Source: Microbacterium sp. BLY (GTDB lineage: Bacteria > Actinomycetota > Actinomycetes > Actinomycetales > Microbacteriaceae). Taken from it: DNA of 64,000 nt. Both the position numbers and the translations under genes were made by a program. The notes beneath the pieces were generated by a model. The model saw only the letters and a list, made by a program, of their open reading frames with translations. It made no database searches and was not told the DNA's origin. Positions 8,237 through 15,798 of the stretch are shown here, piece by piece. Numbering within the stretch: the first letter of the stretch is position 1; each line of letters begins with the position of its first letter. The stretch is from positions 558,001 to 622,000 of the forward strand of contig NZ_JAGKSR010000001.1 in the NCBI RefSeq assembly GCF_017939615.1, given 5' to 3'.

Positions 8237-8242
8237 AGCCTA
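8237..8242 (-). promoter_or_regulatory. -10 box TAGGCT of the M13 peptidase gene
   Basis: Minus-strand TAGGCT, seven bases before the ATG at 8229. Confidence 0.45.
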
Positions 8243-8274
8243 TGGCCGGGGTCCCCCACGGTGTCCAGCGGCGG

Positions 8275-9435
8275 TCACTCCCCGCGGCCCGGCACCCCCA
8301 CCGGGAGGGACACGTTCATGCGGAAGCCCGCGTCGGTGCGCTCCGCGAAGACGTCGCCGCCGTGCGCCCGCGCGAGCCCGCGGGCGATCGACAGTCCGAG
8401 ACCCGCCCCGGAGGCGACGCCGTCGTCACCGCCCGCCGCCGGCCGGGCGGGATCCTCGCGCCAGCCGACGTCGAACATCCGGTCCAGGTCCTCCACCGCG
8501 ACACCGGCACCCTGGTCCAGCACCCCCAGGACGAGACGATCCCGGTCGATCATCGAGGCGGACAGGACGATCTCCGTCCCCGGAGGCGCGTGGCGGACGG
8601 CGTTCGTGAGCAGGTTCACGACGATGCGCCCGAGATGATGCGGGTCGGCCCACAGCACCGGCCCCGCGATACCCCGCTCCACGATCCGGACATCGCGCTT
8701 CGCCGCCGCCGCGGCGACGTCCGCCACCGCATCGGACACGACGTCCCGGAGAACCACCTGCTCGGTCTGCAGCTGCACCGCCCCCGAGGTCAGGCGGGAG
8801 AGCTCGAAGAGGTCGTCGACCATCCGGCTCATGGTCTCCACCTGCACCCGCACCTGTCCGGCGAAGCGCTCCGGTGCGACCGCCGCGCCGTCCTCCACCG
8901 CCTCGGCGAGGACGCGGACGGCCGTGAGCGGCGTCCGCAGATCGTGGGAGATCCAGGCGAAGAAGCGCCGGCGCGCGGAATCCAGCCGCACGAGCTCGGC
9001 CCGGGCCGCGTCCACCTCCGCAGACACGACCGCCAGCTGCGCCGAGAGGTCGGCGAGCTCGCGCGAGGCCGCCCGGTCGGCCACCACCTCGTCCGTCCGG
9101 CCGATCCTGCCCAGAGACACCGAGAACCCCTCGACCCAGGCGCGCACCGTCCGCGCCATGCACCAGGCCATGCCCAGCCCGAGCACGAGCGAGACCACGA
9201 TCACGGTGAGCAGGATCGTCAGGTCATGGGTGGAGAGGTACATCTCCACCGCGATCGCCACCACGGCCCCCGCCATCGCGACGGTGCCCGCGCTGGCCAC
9301 GACCATCAGCTGCGCGCGGAGGCCGCGCCGCCGCAGGGCTCGCAGGAGCAGCACGGCGACGACGGCGACCACGATCGCCACCGACAGGCTCGTGAGCACG
9401 ATCTGCAGGATCACCGCACCGGAGAGCATCGTCAT
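8275..9435 (-). CDS. Two-component sensor histidine kinase (OmpR-partner type)
   Basis: 386-residue membrane kinase. Hydrophobic segments near the N-terminus (VILQIVLTSLSVAIVVAVVAVLLL, then two more around residues 45-65 and 75-95) form the sensor/membrane part. It lacks a large extracytoplasmic domain, so it probably senses a membrane signal or partner. The H-box FFAWISHDLRTPL places the phospho-accepting His at 164; N-, D- and G-boxes follow (NLLTNAVRHAPPG, LDQGAGV, GAGLGLSIARGL). ATG at 9435 overlaps the response-regulator stop codon by one base (TGATG), implying translational coupling. The physically linked DM13 and DoxX genes on the other strand are plausible targets. Confidence 0.93.
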   Translation of the reverse strand: MTMLSGAVILQIVLTSLSVAIVVAVVAVLLLRALRRRGLRAQLMVVASAGTVAMAGAVVAIAVEMYLSTHDLTILLTVIVVSLVLGLGMAWCMARTVRAWVEGFSVSLGRIGRTDEVVADRAASRELADLSAQLAVVSAEVDAARAELVRLDSARRRFFAWISHDLRTPLTAVRVLAEAVEDGAAVAPERFAGQVRVQVETMSRMVDDLFELSRLTSGAVQLQTEQVVLRDVVSDAVADVAAAAAKRDVRIVERGIAGPVLWADPHHLGRIVVNLLTNAVRHAPPGTEIVLSASMIDRDRLVLGVLDQGAGVAVEDLDRMFDVGWREDPARPAAGGDDGVASGAGLGLSIARGLARAHGGDVFAERTDAGFRMNVSLPVGVPGRGE

Positions 9436-10130
9436 CAGCCGTCCCCTCTCGCCAGGAAGCGGTAGCCGACGCCCCACTCGGTGAGCAGATGACGAGGATC
9501 ACGCGGATCCTCCTCGATCTTCTCCCGCAGGCGCCGGACGTGCACCGTGACCGTCGAACGCTCGCCGACGGTCCACCCCCACACCTCGCGGAGGATCTCG
9601 TCGCGCCCCAGGGCGCGGTCCTCGTTGCGCACGAGGAACAGGAGCAGGTCGTACTCCCTGCCCGTCAGCGTCATCTCCTGTCCGCGCACCCAGGCGCGCC
9701 GACGCAGCAGGTCGATCACGAACGCCCCTCTCCGCAACTCCCCGGCCGACGCCTGGGCGACCTGCGACCGACGCACCAGCGCCGCGACCCGCATCGACAG
9801 CTCCCGCATCGAGAACGGCTTGGCGAGATAGTCGTCGACACCGAACGCGAACCCGTCGATGCGGTCCTCCACCTCCCCCAGCGCCGTGAGCACCATGATG
9901 GGCACGTCCGACACGGCCCGCAGCTCGCGGCAGAGCTCATCGCCGCTGATTCCGGGCAGCATCCGGTCGACGATCACCACATCGGGGACGGCCTCCCGCA
10001 GCGCGGTCCGTGCGGAGACCCCGTCCCCGAAGCTCGACACCGCGTAGCCGTGGGCACGCAGGTACTCGCCGACCGCCTCACGCACCGTGGGATCGTCCTC
10101 CACGACCGCCACACTGATGACCCCTTCCAT
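9435..10130 (-). CDS. OmpR/PhoB-family response regulator
   Basis: 231-residue DNA-binding regulator. The receiver domain occupies residues about 5-118 with acidic pocket EDD (11-13), phospho-acceptor D55 in VVIVDRM, switch Thr in VLTALGE and K104 in YLAKPF. A C-terminal winged helix follows (residues 135-230; LTGREYDLLLFLVRNEDRAL and STVTVHVRRLREKIE). It is first in a two-gene operon with the kinase. ATG at 10130 is seven bases after TACCCT. The likely role is autoregulation and control of the divergent DM13-DoxX pair; that is inferred from position only. Confidence 0.94.
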   Translation of the reverse strand: MEGVISVAVVEDDPTVREAVGEYLRAHGYAVSSFGDGVSARTALREAVPDVVIVDRMLPGISGDELCRELRAVSDVPIMVLTALGEVEDRIDGFAFGVDDYLAKPFSMRELSMRVAALVRRSQVAQASAGELRRGAFVIDLLRRRAWVRGQEMTLTGREYDLLLFLVRNEDRALGRDEILREVWGWTVGERSTVTVHVRRLREKIEEDPRDPRHLLTEWGVGYRFLARGDG

Positions 10131-10137
10131 GCCGTCG

Positions 10138-10143
10138 AGGGTA
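10138..10143 (-). promoter_or_regulatory. -10 box TACCCT of the two-component operon
   Basis: Minus-strand TACCCT, seven bases before the ATG at 10130. Confidence 0.4.
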
Positions 10144-10284
10144 GTCCGCGCGTGACGCCGCACCGGCGGATCCTTACGGTTCCGAAAGGTCTTCCCCGCG
10201 GCCCGCCGCCGCTTCCTAGCGTGCTCTGCAGCACCTCCGCCGCGGCATCCGCCACGGTGGCGTTCCATCGGACAGGAGATCATC

Positions 10285-10737
10285 ATGCGCAAGACCCTTC
10301 TCGCCACCACCGCCGCCGTCGGGCTCGCCCTGACGCTCGCGGCCTGCAGCCCGCAAGACGCGGCCGACACGTCGGCCCCCTCGTCCTCGGCCTCGCAGAG
10401 CACCACGGAGAGCGACGCCACGACCGCGGACACGACCGCGAAGACCGGGGAGTTCGCCGGACTGAACGGCAAGGAGGTCGCCGGCATGGTCTCGGTCTCC
10501 GACACCGAGGTCATGCTGTCGGAGTTCTCCTCGGACGAGGGCCCCGACCTGCACGTCTACCTGACCGACGGCACGGACGAGGCGGCCATCGCCGCCGGCA
10601 TGCTCGTCGACGCGGTCTCGTACGACACCGCGACGCAGACCTTCACCCTTGACGGTGTCGAGGCCGAGGACTACTCCCACGTCGTCATCTACTGCGACAA
10701 GGCGAAGGCCGTGTTCGGGGCTGCCGAGCTGTCATGA
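10285..10737 (+). CDS. DM13-domain lipoprotein
   Basis: 150-residue secreted lipoprotein. The signal peptide has a KTLLATTAAVGLALTL core and the lipobox LAAC, with C21 as the lipidated residue; a Ser/Thr/Ala-rich linker (about 22-55) follows. The C-terminal part is a DM13 domain (LNGKEVAGMVSV..., DLHVYLTDG, YSHVVIYCDKAKAVFGAAEL), containing the single conserved Cys near the end that is proposed in this family to act in redox chemistry or cofactor binding. A clear AGGAG ribosome site precedes the ATG. It overlaps the DoxX gene by 4 bases (ATGA), so the two are co-translated. An extracytoplasmic electron-transfer role with DoxX is inference. Confidence 0.9.
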   Translation: MRKTLLATTAAVGLALTLAACSPQDAADTSAPSSSASQSTTESDATTADTTAKTGEFAGLNGKEVAGMVSVSDTEVMLSEFSSDEGPDLHVYLTDGTDEAAIAAGMLVDAVSYDTATQTFTLDGVEAEDYSHVVIYCDKAKAVFGAAELS

Positions 10738-11213
10738 CCGCCCTCCGTTCCGCTCGTCTCCTGATCGGCCCGCTGCTGGGGGCGGCCGCGCGGGTGGCGG
10801 TCGGGGTGCTGTGGCTCATCGAGGGGACGCTGAAGTACCGATCGGGCTTCGGAGCGGCCGACATCGAACTCGTGGCGCAGAGCGCACAGGGGAACACGAG
10901 GGTGCCGGACTTCTTCGATCCGCTCGGGGCGGCGATGACTTCGGCATCCGCGCTCTTCGGGGTCGCGATCCCGGCACTGGAGGTCGGATTGGGCGTCCTC
11001 CTCGTGTCGGGACTGCTCACCCGAACGGCCGCGTTCGTCTCGATCGGGACCCTGGCGCTCTATTGGAGCGCAGACCAGCTGATCGCGCAGTACCCCGTGA
11101 TGGTGGTGCTGTCCGCGACGGTGCTGGTGTTCGTCGCCTCCGGGCGGTTCGGGGTCGACGGCTGGGTGCGGGCGCGGCGAGCGAAGCGTCCGGTGGAGGG
11201 ACCGGGCGACTGA
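10734..11213 (+). CDS. DoxX-like integral membrane protein
   Basis: 159-residue protein with four predicted membrane segments (LLGAAARVAVGVLWLIEG, ALFGVAIPALEVGLGVLLVSG, AAFVSIGTLALYWSAD, VMVVLSATVLVFVAS). The ARVAVGVLWLIEGTLKYRSGF start matches the DoxX/TQO-small-subunit-like family, whose members act in membrane redox or thiol systems. The gene overlaps the DM13 lipoprotein stop by 4 bases. A hairpin right after its stop (11216-11255) probably ends the transcript. Partnering with the DM13 protein is suggested by coupling and by the shared redox theme; it is not proved. Confidence 0.82.
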   Translation: MTALRSARLLIGPLLGAAARVAVGVLWLIEGTLKYRSGFGAADIELVAQSAQGNTRVPDFFDPLGAAMTSASALFGVAIPALEVGLGVLLVSGLLTRTAAFVSIGTLALYWSADQLIAQYPVMVVLSATVLVFVASGRFGVDGWVRARRAKRPVEGPGD

Positions 11214-11215
11214 GT

Positions 11216-11255
11216 CACCCCCGGCGTCGACGTCCGAAGCGTCGGCGCCGGGGTG
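11216..11255 (+). terminator. GC-rich hairpin after the DM13-DoxX operon
   Basis: CACCCCCGGCGTCGACG pairs with CGTCGGCGCCGGGGTG across a 7-base loop, with one bulged C and one mismatch. No U-tract follows, as is common in actinomycetes. Confidence 0.6.
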
Positions 11256-11288
11256 GCGCCTCGCGCGTCGGGAGTCGGCGGCAGGTCA

Positions 11289-11294
11289 TAGGCT
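11289..11294 (+). promoter_or_regulatory. -10 box TAGGCT of the MATE gene
   Basis: TAGGCT ends six bases before the ATG at 11301. The intervening CGGAGG could also act as a very short Shine-Dalgarno. Confidence 0.45.
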
Positions 11295-11300
11295 CGGAGG

Positions 11301-12623
11301 ATGGCCGCCCGCACCTCCCTGAACCGCGAGATCCTGCGCCTGGCGGTCCCCGCCCTCGGCGCGCTCATCGCGGAGCCGGCCTTCCTCATCGTCGACGCGG
11401 CGCTCGTCGGGCACCTCGGCACCGTTCCGCTCGCCGGGCTCGGCATCGCGGGCGCCGTGCTGCAGACCATCGTCGGCCTCATGGTGTTCCTCGCCTATTC
11501 CACCACCCCCGCCGTCGCACGCCGGTTCGGTGCCGGGCGGCCGGGAGAGGCGGTCTCGGTCGGGATCAACGGCATGTGGCTCGCGCTCGGCCTCGGTGCC
11601 GTGCTCGCCGTCATCGGCGCGGTCTCCTCCCCCGGGCTCGTCTCGCTGTTCGGGGCGAGCGCCGAGGTCGCGGCGCAGGCGAACGAGTACCTCGTGATCT
11701 CGATGTGGGGTCTGCCCGCGATGCTGATCGTGTTCGCGGCGACCGGCCTCCTCCGCGGACTGCAGGACACCATGACGCCGCTGTGGATCGCCGGTCTCGG
11801 ATTCGGCGCCAACGCCCTGCTGAACTGGCTGTTCATCTACGGCTTCGGCTGGGGCATCGCGGGATCCGCGGCGGGGACCGTGACCGCGCAGTGGGGCATG
11901 GTCGCGGCGTACGCGCTCGTCGTCCAGCGCCTCGCCACCCGGCACAGCGCCTCCCTGCGCGCCCAGCGGGACGGCCTGCGGCACACGGCGACGTCCGGCG
12001 GCTGGCTGTTCCTGCGCACCGTGAGCCTGCGCGTCGCGCTGCTCGCGACGGTGGGCGTGGCGACCGGGATCGGCACGGAGGAGCTCGCGGGCTGGCAGAT
12101 CGTCTTCACGATCTTCTCCGCGGCGGCCTTCGCCCTCGATGCGCTCGCGATCGCCGCGCAGGCGCTCATCGGCAAGGAGCTCGGCGCCGGGGACGAGCCG
12201 CAGGTGCGGCGGGTCCTGGCACGGACGGTCGCGTGGGGAGCCTGGTTCGGCGTCCTGGTCGGCGCCGTCATCGCCGCCTCGTCCGGCATGCTCGGCATCG
12301 TCTTCACCGGAGACCCGTCGGTCGCGCAGGTCGTGCAGCCCGCGCTCCTCGTGCTCGCCGTCGCGCAGCCGGTCGCCGGGGTCGTGTTCGTGCTCGACGG
12401 TGTGCTGATGGGTGCGAACGACGTCCGCTACCTGGCGATCGCCGGCGGCCTCAACCTCGTCCCGTTCCTGCCGGCCCTCGCGATCATCGCCGCGACCGGT
12501 GTCGACGGCACGGCCGGGCTCGTGTGGCTGGCGGTGGCGTTCTTCGGCGTCTACCTCCTCGCGCGGCTCGGCACGCTGGGGTGGCGGGTGCGCTCCGGAC
12601 GGTGGCTCCTGGCCGCCGCCTGA
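11301..12623 (+). CDS. MATE-family efflux transporter (DinF-like)
   Basis: 440-residue membrane protein with about 12 helices in two pseudo-repeats. The first repeat begins EILRLAVPALGALIAEPAFLIVDAALVGHLG, the typical MATE/DinF opening, and a matching FALDALAIAAQALIGKELGAGD block lies in the second half. MATE proteins exchange Na+ or H+ for cationic drugs; DinF members are linked to oxidative or bile-type stress. It is monocistronic, convergent with the rRNA/tRNA methyltransferase gene. The substrate is not deducible. Confidence 0.9.
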   Translation: MAARTSLNREILRLAVPALGALIAEPAFLIVDAALVGHLGTVPLAGLGIAGAVLQTIVGLMVFLAYSTTPAVARRFGAGRPGEAVSVGINGMWLALGLGAVLAVIGAVSSPGLVSLFGASAEVAAQANEYLVISMWGLPAMLIVFAATGLLRGLQDTMTPLWIAGLGFGANALLNWLFIYGFGWGIAGSAAGTVTAQWGMVAAYALVVQRLATRHSASLRAQRDGLRHTATSGGWLFLRTVSLRVALLATVGVATGIGTEELAGWQIVFTIFSAAAFALDALAIAAQALIGKELGAGDEPQVRRVLARTVAWGAWFGVLVGAVIAASSGMLGIVFTGDPSVAQVVQPALLVLAVAQPVAGVVFVLDGVLMGANDVRYLAIAGGLNLVPFLPALAIIAATGVDGTAGLVWLAVAFFGVYLLARLGTLGWRVRSGRWLLAAA

Positions 12624-12651
12624 CCGTGGCCCGACCGCGCCTCGAGCGTGG

Positions 12652-13317
12652 TCATCCCGCGTGGCGGCGGCACCACTCGTACATGATCACCGCGGCGGCG
12701 GCGCTCGCGTTGATGGAACGGGTCGAGCCGTACTGCGTGATCTCCACGTGTCCAGTCGCTGCGGCGAGCGCCTCCGGCGACAACCCGGGACCCTCCTGAC
12801 CGAAGAGGAGCACGCAGGAGCGCGGCAGGTCGGCGCGGTCGACCGGAACGGCGCCGTCGACGTTGTCGATCGCGATGACGGGCAGCCCTTCCGCGGCAGC
12901 CCAGGCGGCGAACGCGGCGATGTCCTCGTGGTGCACGACGTGCTGGTACCGGTCGGTCACCATCGCGCCGCGCCTGTTCCAGCGACGCCGCCCGATGATG
13001 TGCACGGTGTCGGCGAGGAACGCGTTGGCGCTGCGCACGATGGAACCGATGTTCATGTCGTGCTGCCAGTTCTCGATCGCGACGTGGAACGGGTGTCGGC
13101 GCGTGTCGAGGTCGGCGACGATCGCCTCCATCCGCCAGTAGCGGTAGCGGTCGATCACGTTGCGCGTGTCGCCGTGAGCCAGCAGCTCGGGGTCGTACTG
13201 GTCCCCGGCGGGCCAGGACGAGGGCCCTCCCGGCCACGGCCCGACGCCGTACCCGGGCTGCAGCGGCGAGGTTCCGGGCCCGGTCGGTTCGGTGCTCTCG
13301 AGGGGCTGCGCATCCAT
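12652..13317 (-). CDS. SpoU/TrmH-family RNA 2'-O-methyltransferase
   Basis: 221-residue SPOUT enzyme that uses SAM to methylate a ribose 2'-OH in rRNA or tRNA. Motif 1 is NIGSIVRSANAF at 89-100 (catalytic-type Arg95), motif 2 LFGQEGPGLS at 171-180 and motif 3 RSINASAAAAV at 200-210 (knot). A Pro/Gly-rich extension of about 45 residues precedes the catalytic domain. ATG at 13317 is six bases after a TAGCCT box; a second ATG begins two codons downstream. The exact target nucleotide cannot be told from sequence. It is divergent from mntH, separated by 102 bases. Confidence 0.92.
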   Translation of the reverse strand: MDAQPLESTEPTGPGTSPLQPGYGVGPWPGGPSSWPAGDQYDPELLAHGDTRNVIDRYRYWRMEAIVADLDTRRHPFHVAIENWQHDMNIGSIVRSANAFLADTVHIIGRRRWNRRGAMVTDRYQHVVHHEDIAAFAAWAAAEGLPVIAIDNVDGAVPVDRADLPRSCVLLFGQEGPGLSPEALAAATGHVEITQYGSTRSINASAAAAVIMYEWCRRHAG

Positions 13318-13323
13318 CCCGCC

Positions 13324-13329
13324 AGGCTA
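13324..13329 (-). promoter_or_regulatory. -10 box TAGCCT of the SpoU methyltransferase gene
   Basis: Minus-strand TAGCCT, six bases before the ATG at 13317. Confidence 0.45.
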
Positions 13330-13384
13330 TCGCCGCGCGCGACCAGCCCGGCAGCGCGGGGACGCGGACGGACGGTCACGGATA

Positions 13385-13400
13385 TTTAGGTGGACCGAAA
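13385..13400 (+). promoter_or_regulatory. MntR-like operator 1 upstream of mntH
   Basis: TTTAGG-TGGA-CCGAAA, a dyad with one mismatch. It covers the expected -35 position for the -10 at 13408-13413 (17-base spacer). The pattern matches box 2, 28 bases downstream. Confidence 0.65.
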
Positions 13401-13407
13401 AATACGC

Positions 13408-13413
13408 TACGGT
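13408..13413 (+). promoter_or_regulatory. -10 box TACGGT of mntH
   Basis: TACGGT lies between the two operator dyads and ends six bases before the GTG at 13420. Confidence 0.5.
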
Positions 13414-13428
13414 TTCGGTGTGCCGAAA
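13413..13428 (+). promoter_or_regulatory. MntR-like operator 2 over the mntH start codon
   Basis: Perfect dyad TTTCGG-TGTG-CCGAAA. The GTG start codon (13420-13422) sits in its centre, so a bound repressor would cover the transcription and translation start. Confidence 0.75.
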
Positions 13429-14703
13429 AATTCCCCCGCCACCGTGACCGACACCCGCACCGCCCCACCGCGCCTGCTGTGGCTGCTCGGACCCGCGCTG
13501 GTCGCGGGCGTCGCCTACCTCGATCCGGGCAACGTGGCCAGCAACATGACGGCCGGGGCGCAGTACGGCTACCTGCTCGTCTGGATCGTCGTCGCCGGCA
13601 ACGTCATGGCCTGGCTGATCCAGTACCTCTCCGCCAAGCTCGGCGTCGTGACCGGCCGGAGCCTCCCCGAGATGCTCGGCCAGCGACTGCGTCGCCCCTG
13701 GGCGCGCCGCGCATACTGGCTGCAGGCCGAACTCGTGGCGATGGCGACCGACCTCGCCGAGATCATCGGCGGCGCCGTCGCCTTGAACCTGCTGTTCGAC
13801 ATCCCGCTGCTGTGGGGCGGCCTCCTCACCGGCGCCGTGTCGATGATCCTGCTGGCGGTGCAGAGCCGTCGCGGCGCGCGGCCCTTCGAGTTCGTCATCA
13901 TCGGCCTCATGCTCATCATCACGATCGGCTTCCTGGCGGGGCTCTTCCTCGCACCGCCGGATCCCGCGGGGATCGTGAGCGGCCTCGTGCCGCGGTTCGA
14001 GGACACCGGCTCGGTGCTGCTGGCCGCCTCGATCCTCGGAGCCACGATCATGCCGCACGCCATCTACGCGCACTCGTCGCTCGCCCGCGACCGGTTCGGC
14101 TCCGCGACGGCGGAGAGCGCGGAGGAGGCGGCCCGCGTGCAGACCTCGCGCATCCGCCGACTGCTCACCGCGACCCGCTGGGACGTCACCATCGCGATGA
14201 TCGTCGCGGGTTCCGTCAACCTCGGCATCCTCCTGCTCGCGGCCGCGAACCTCGCCGGGGTCGCCGGCACCGACTCGCTGGAGGGGGCGCATGCCGCCCT
14301 CGCCGCCGGGCTCGGGCCGGTGGTGGCCACCTTCTTCGCGGTCGGTCTGCTCGCCTCCGGTCTCGCCTCGACCTCCGTCGGCGCCTACGCGGGGGCCGAG
14401 ATCATGCACGGGCTGCTGCACGTGCGCATCCCCCTGCTGGCCCGCCGGCTGGTGACGCTCATCCCCGCGCTCGTGATCCTCGGGATGGGCATCGACCCGA
14501 CGCTCGCCCTCGTCCTCAGCCAGGTCGTGCTGTCGTTCGGCATCCCGTTCGCCCTCATCCCCCTGGTCGCACTCACCGCGCAGCGCCGCACCCTCGGCGT
14601 GTGGGTCAACAGCATCGGGACGACGGTCGCCGGCATCGTGGCCTCCGTGCTCCTCATCGCCCTCAACGGCGCCCTCCTCTGGCTGGTGCTGACCGGGGCG
14701 TGA
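13420..14703 (+). CDS. mntH: Nramp-family Mn2+/Fe2+:H+ symporter
   Basis: 427-residue membrane protein. The metal-binding DPGN motif of helix 1 is at 35-38 (YLDPGNVASN) and the helix-6 MPH motif at 211-213 (MPHAIYAHSS), both diagnostic of Nramp transporters that import Mn2+ or Fe2+ with protons. About 11 membrane segments. Three GTG starts are in frame (13390, 13420, 13444); 13420 is chosen from the TACGGT spacing and because 13390 lies inside operator 1. The mntR-type regulator gene lies 365 bases downstream on the same strand, and two TTTCGG/CCGAAA dyads flank the promoter, so Mn-dependent repression is likely. Confidence 0.93.
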   Translation: MPKNSPATVTDTRTAPPRLLWLLGPALVAGVAYLDPGNVASNMTAGAQYGYLLVWIVVAGNVMAWLIQYLSAKLGVVTGRSLPEMLGQRLRRPWARRAYWLQAELVAMATDLAEIIGGAVALNLLFDIPLLWGGLLTGAVSMILLAVQSRRGARPFEFVIIGLMLIITIGFLAGLFLAPPDPAGIVSGLVPRFEDTGSVLLAASILGATIMPHAIYAHSSLARDRFGSATAESAEEAARVQTSRIRRLLTATRWDVTIAMIVAGSVNLGILLLAAANLAGVAGTDSLEGAHAALAAGLGPVVATFFAVGLLASGLASTSVGAYAGAEIMHGLLHVRIPLLARRLVTLIPALVILGMGIDPTLALVLSQVVLSFGIPFALIPLVALTAQRRTLGVWVNSIGTTVAGIVASVLLIALNGALLWLVLTGA

Positions 14704-14710
14704 CGGCGGA

Positions 14711-14716
14711 TAGGCT
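14711..14716 (+). promoter_or_regulatory. -10 box TAGGCT of the 99-aa membrane protein gene
   Basis: TAGGCT ends seven bases before the ATG at 14724. Confidence 0.45.
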
Positions 14717-14723
14717 CGACAGC

Positions 14724-15023
14724 ATGTCCGCCGCCTCCGCCCGCCGCACCGTCCGCATCCTCACCTGGAGCGGCTTCGCGACCGGCGTGATCGGCGGCCT
14801 GCTCATCGCGTTCCCGAAGGTGATCGGACCCGCGAGTCCCTGGGTGCAGCTCGCGCTCGGCGTCGCGACGCTGGTGCTCGCCTTCCGTGCCCGCAAGGTG
14901 GGCATCGCCGAGGTCGAGGGCTTCGACGGGCGCCTGTCCCTCGCCGCCGCCCTCCTCGGGTTCCTCGTCCTGTTCTTCGCCGGACAGGCGACGGTGATCC
15001 TGCTGGGTTCCGCGGGCGCCTGA
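14724..15023 (+). CDS. Small membrane protein, 99 aa, function unknown
   Basis: Three predicted transmembrane segments: SGFATGVIGGLLIAFPKVIG, WVQLALGVATLVLAF, and LAAALLGFLVLFFAGQATVILL. Between helices 2 and 3 is a short charged loop (RARKVGIAEVEGFDG). No known motif is recognised. It sits between mntH and mntR with its own -10 box. Coding is supported by the hydrophobic periodicity, the good start context and third-position G+C. A role in metal handling is suggested only by location. Confidence 0.7.
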   Translation: MSAASARRTVRILTWSGFATGVIGGLLIAFPKVIGPASPWVQLALGVATLVLAFRARKVGIAEVEGFDGRLSLAAALLGFLVLFFAGQATVILLGSAGA

Positions 15024-15056
15024 TCCCGCCGCGGGGGACCCCGCGACCCGAACGCG

Positions 15057-15062
15057 TAGGGT
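15057..15062 (+). promoter_or_regulatory. -10 box TAGGGT of mntR
   Basis: TAGGGT ends six bases before the GTG at 15069. Confidence 0.45.
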
Positions 15063-15068
15063 TGACGG

Positions 15069-15701
15069 GTGGCATCCCCGGCAGCTGACGACTACCTGAA
15101 GACCGTCTACGCGCACACCGAGTGGCAGGAGGCGCCGATCACTCCGTCGGTGCTCGCGGCCAAGCTCGGCATCGCGCCGTCGTCGGTCACGGAGATGGTG
15201 AAGAAGCTCGCCGCCGCAGGCCTCGTGTCCCATGTGCCATACGGAGCCGTCCGGCTGACCGAGGCCGGGACCGCCCGCGCCCTCGCGATGGTCCGCCGCC
15301 ACCGCCTCATCGAGACGTGGCTGGTGCGCGAGTTCGGCTACGGGTGGGACGAGGTGCACGACGAGGCCGAGGTGCTGGAGCACACCATCAGCGACCGCCT
15401 GCTCGAGGGCATCGACGAGCGCCTGGGCCGCCCGCGCTTCGACCCGCACGGCGATGCCATCCCGGACGCGGAGGGCCGGATCGACCGCGTGCCGTTCGTG
15501 CTGCTCGCCGATGCCGCGGCGGGGCACACGGGCCGCGTGCTCCGTGTCGACGACCGCGACCCCGCCCTGCTGCGCACCCTCGAGTCCCACGGCCTCACCG
15601 TCGGCACGACCGTGACGGTGACCCCGTCCGGCATCACCGTCGACGGCTCCGAGCTCCCGCTGCCTCCCGCTGCCCGCGACGTGGTGTGGCTTTCGGCCTG
15701 A
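15069..15701 (+). CDS. mntR: DtxR/MntR-family metal-dependent repressor
   Basis: 210-residue regulator. The N-terminal winged helix (SVLAAKLGIAPSSVTEMVKKLAAAGLVSHVPYGAVRLTEAG, about 28-68) is followed by the dimerisation/metal domain. Candidate metal ligands are D7/D8 in the first helix, H78 and the block HDEAEVLEH at 97-105 (E101, E104, H105). A C-terminal FeoA/SH3-like domain spans about 140-208, so this is the long DtxR/IdeR architecture. Mn2+ or Fe2+ loading would drive binding to dyads such as those at mntH. mntH on the same strand upstream makes a manganese role most likely; IdeR-type iron control is the alternative. Confidence 0.88.
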   Translation: MASPAADDYLKTVYAHTEWQEAPITPSVLAAKLGIAPSSVTEMVKKLAAAGLVSHVPYGAVRLTEAGTARALAMVRRHRLIETWLVREFGYGWDEVHDEAEVLEHTISDRLLEGIDERLGRPRFDPHGDAIPDAEGRIDRVPFVLLADAAAGHTGRVLRVDDRDPALLRTLESHGLTVGTTVTVTPSGITVDGSELPLPPAARDVVWLSA

Positions 15702-15710
15702 CCCCCTTCG

Positions 15711-15769
15711 TTCGAATCGCGCACTTTGCCGCACACCGGCCCGGGATGGGACCAATCAGGCGATTCGAA
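15711..15769. repeat. Long-loop inverted repeat TTCGAATCGC / GCGATTCGAA
   Basis: Perfect 10-bp arms at 15711-15720 and 15760-15769 separated by 39 bases, between the mntR stop and the next promoter. It could be a terminator-like structure or a pair of binding sites. Confidence 0.55.
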
Positions 15770-15786
15770 AGGAAAGGCGGGGCCTC

Positions 15787-15792
15787 TAGGCT
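15787..15792 (+). promoter_or_regulatory. -10 box TAGGCT of the HAD-IIA gene
   Basis: TAGGCT ends six bases before the ATG at 15799. Confidence 0.45.
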
Positions 15793-15798
15793 GAGCAC

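Noticed and set aside
5428..9465. A 1345-codon open frame on the plus strand
   Set aside because: It is the antisense of the beta-lactamase-fold, M13 and kinase genes, rich in Arg/Asp/Val/His as expected for a shadow frame in 70% G+C DNA. The minus-strand proteins carry clear family motifs.
13390..13419. mntH start at GTG 13390
   Set aside because: That codon lies inside the upstream operator and before the -10 box at 13408-13413, so it would not be on the transcript.
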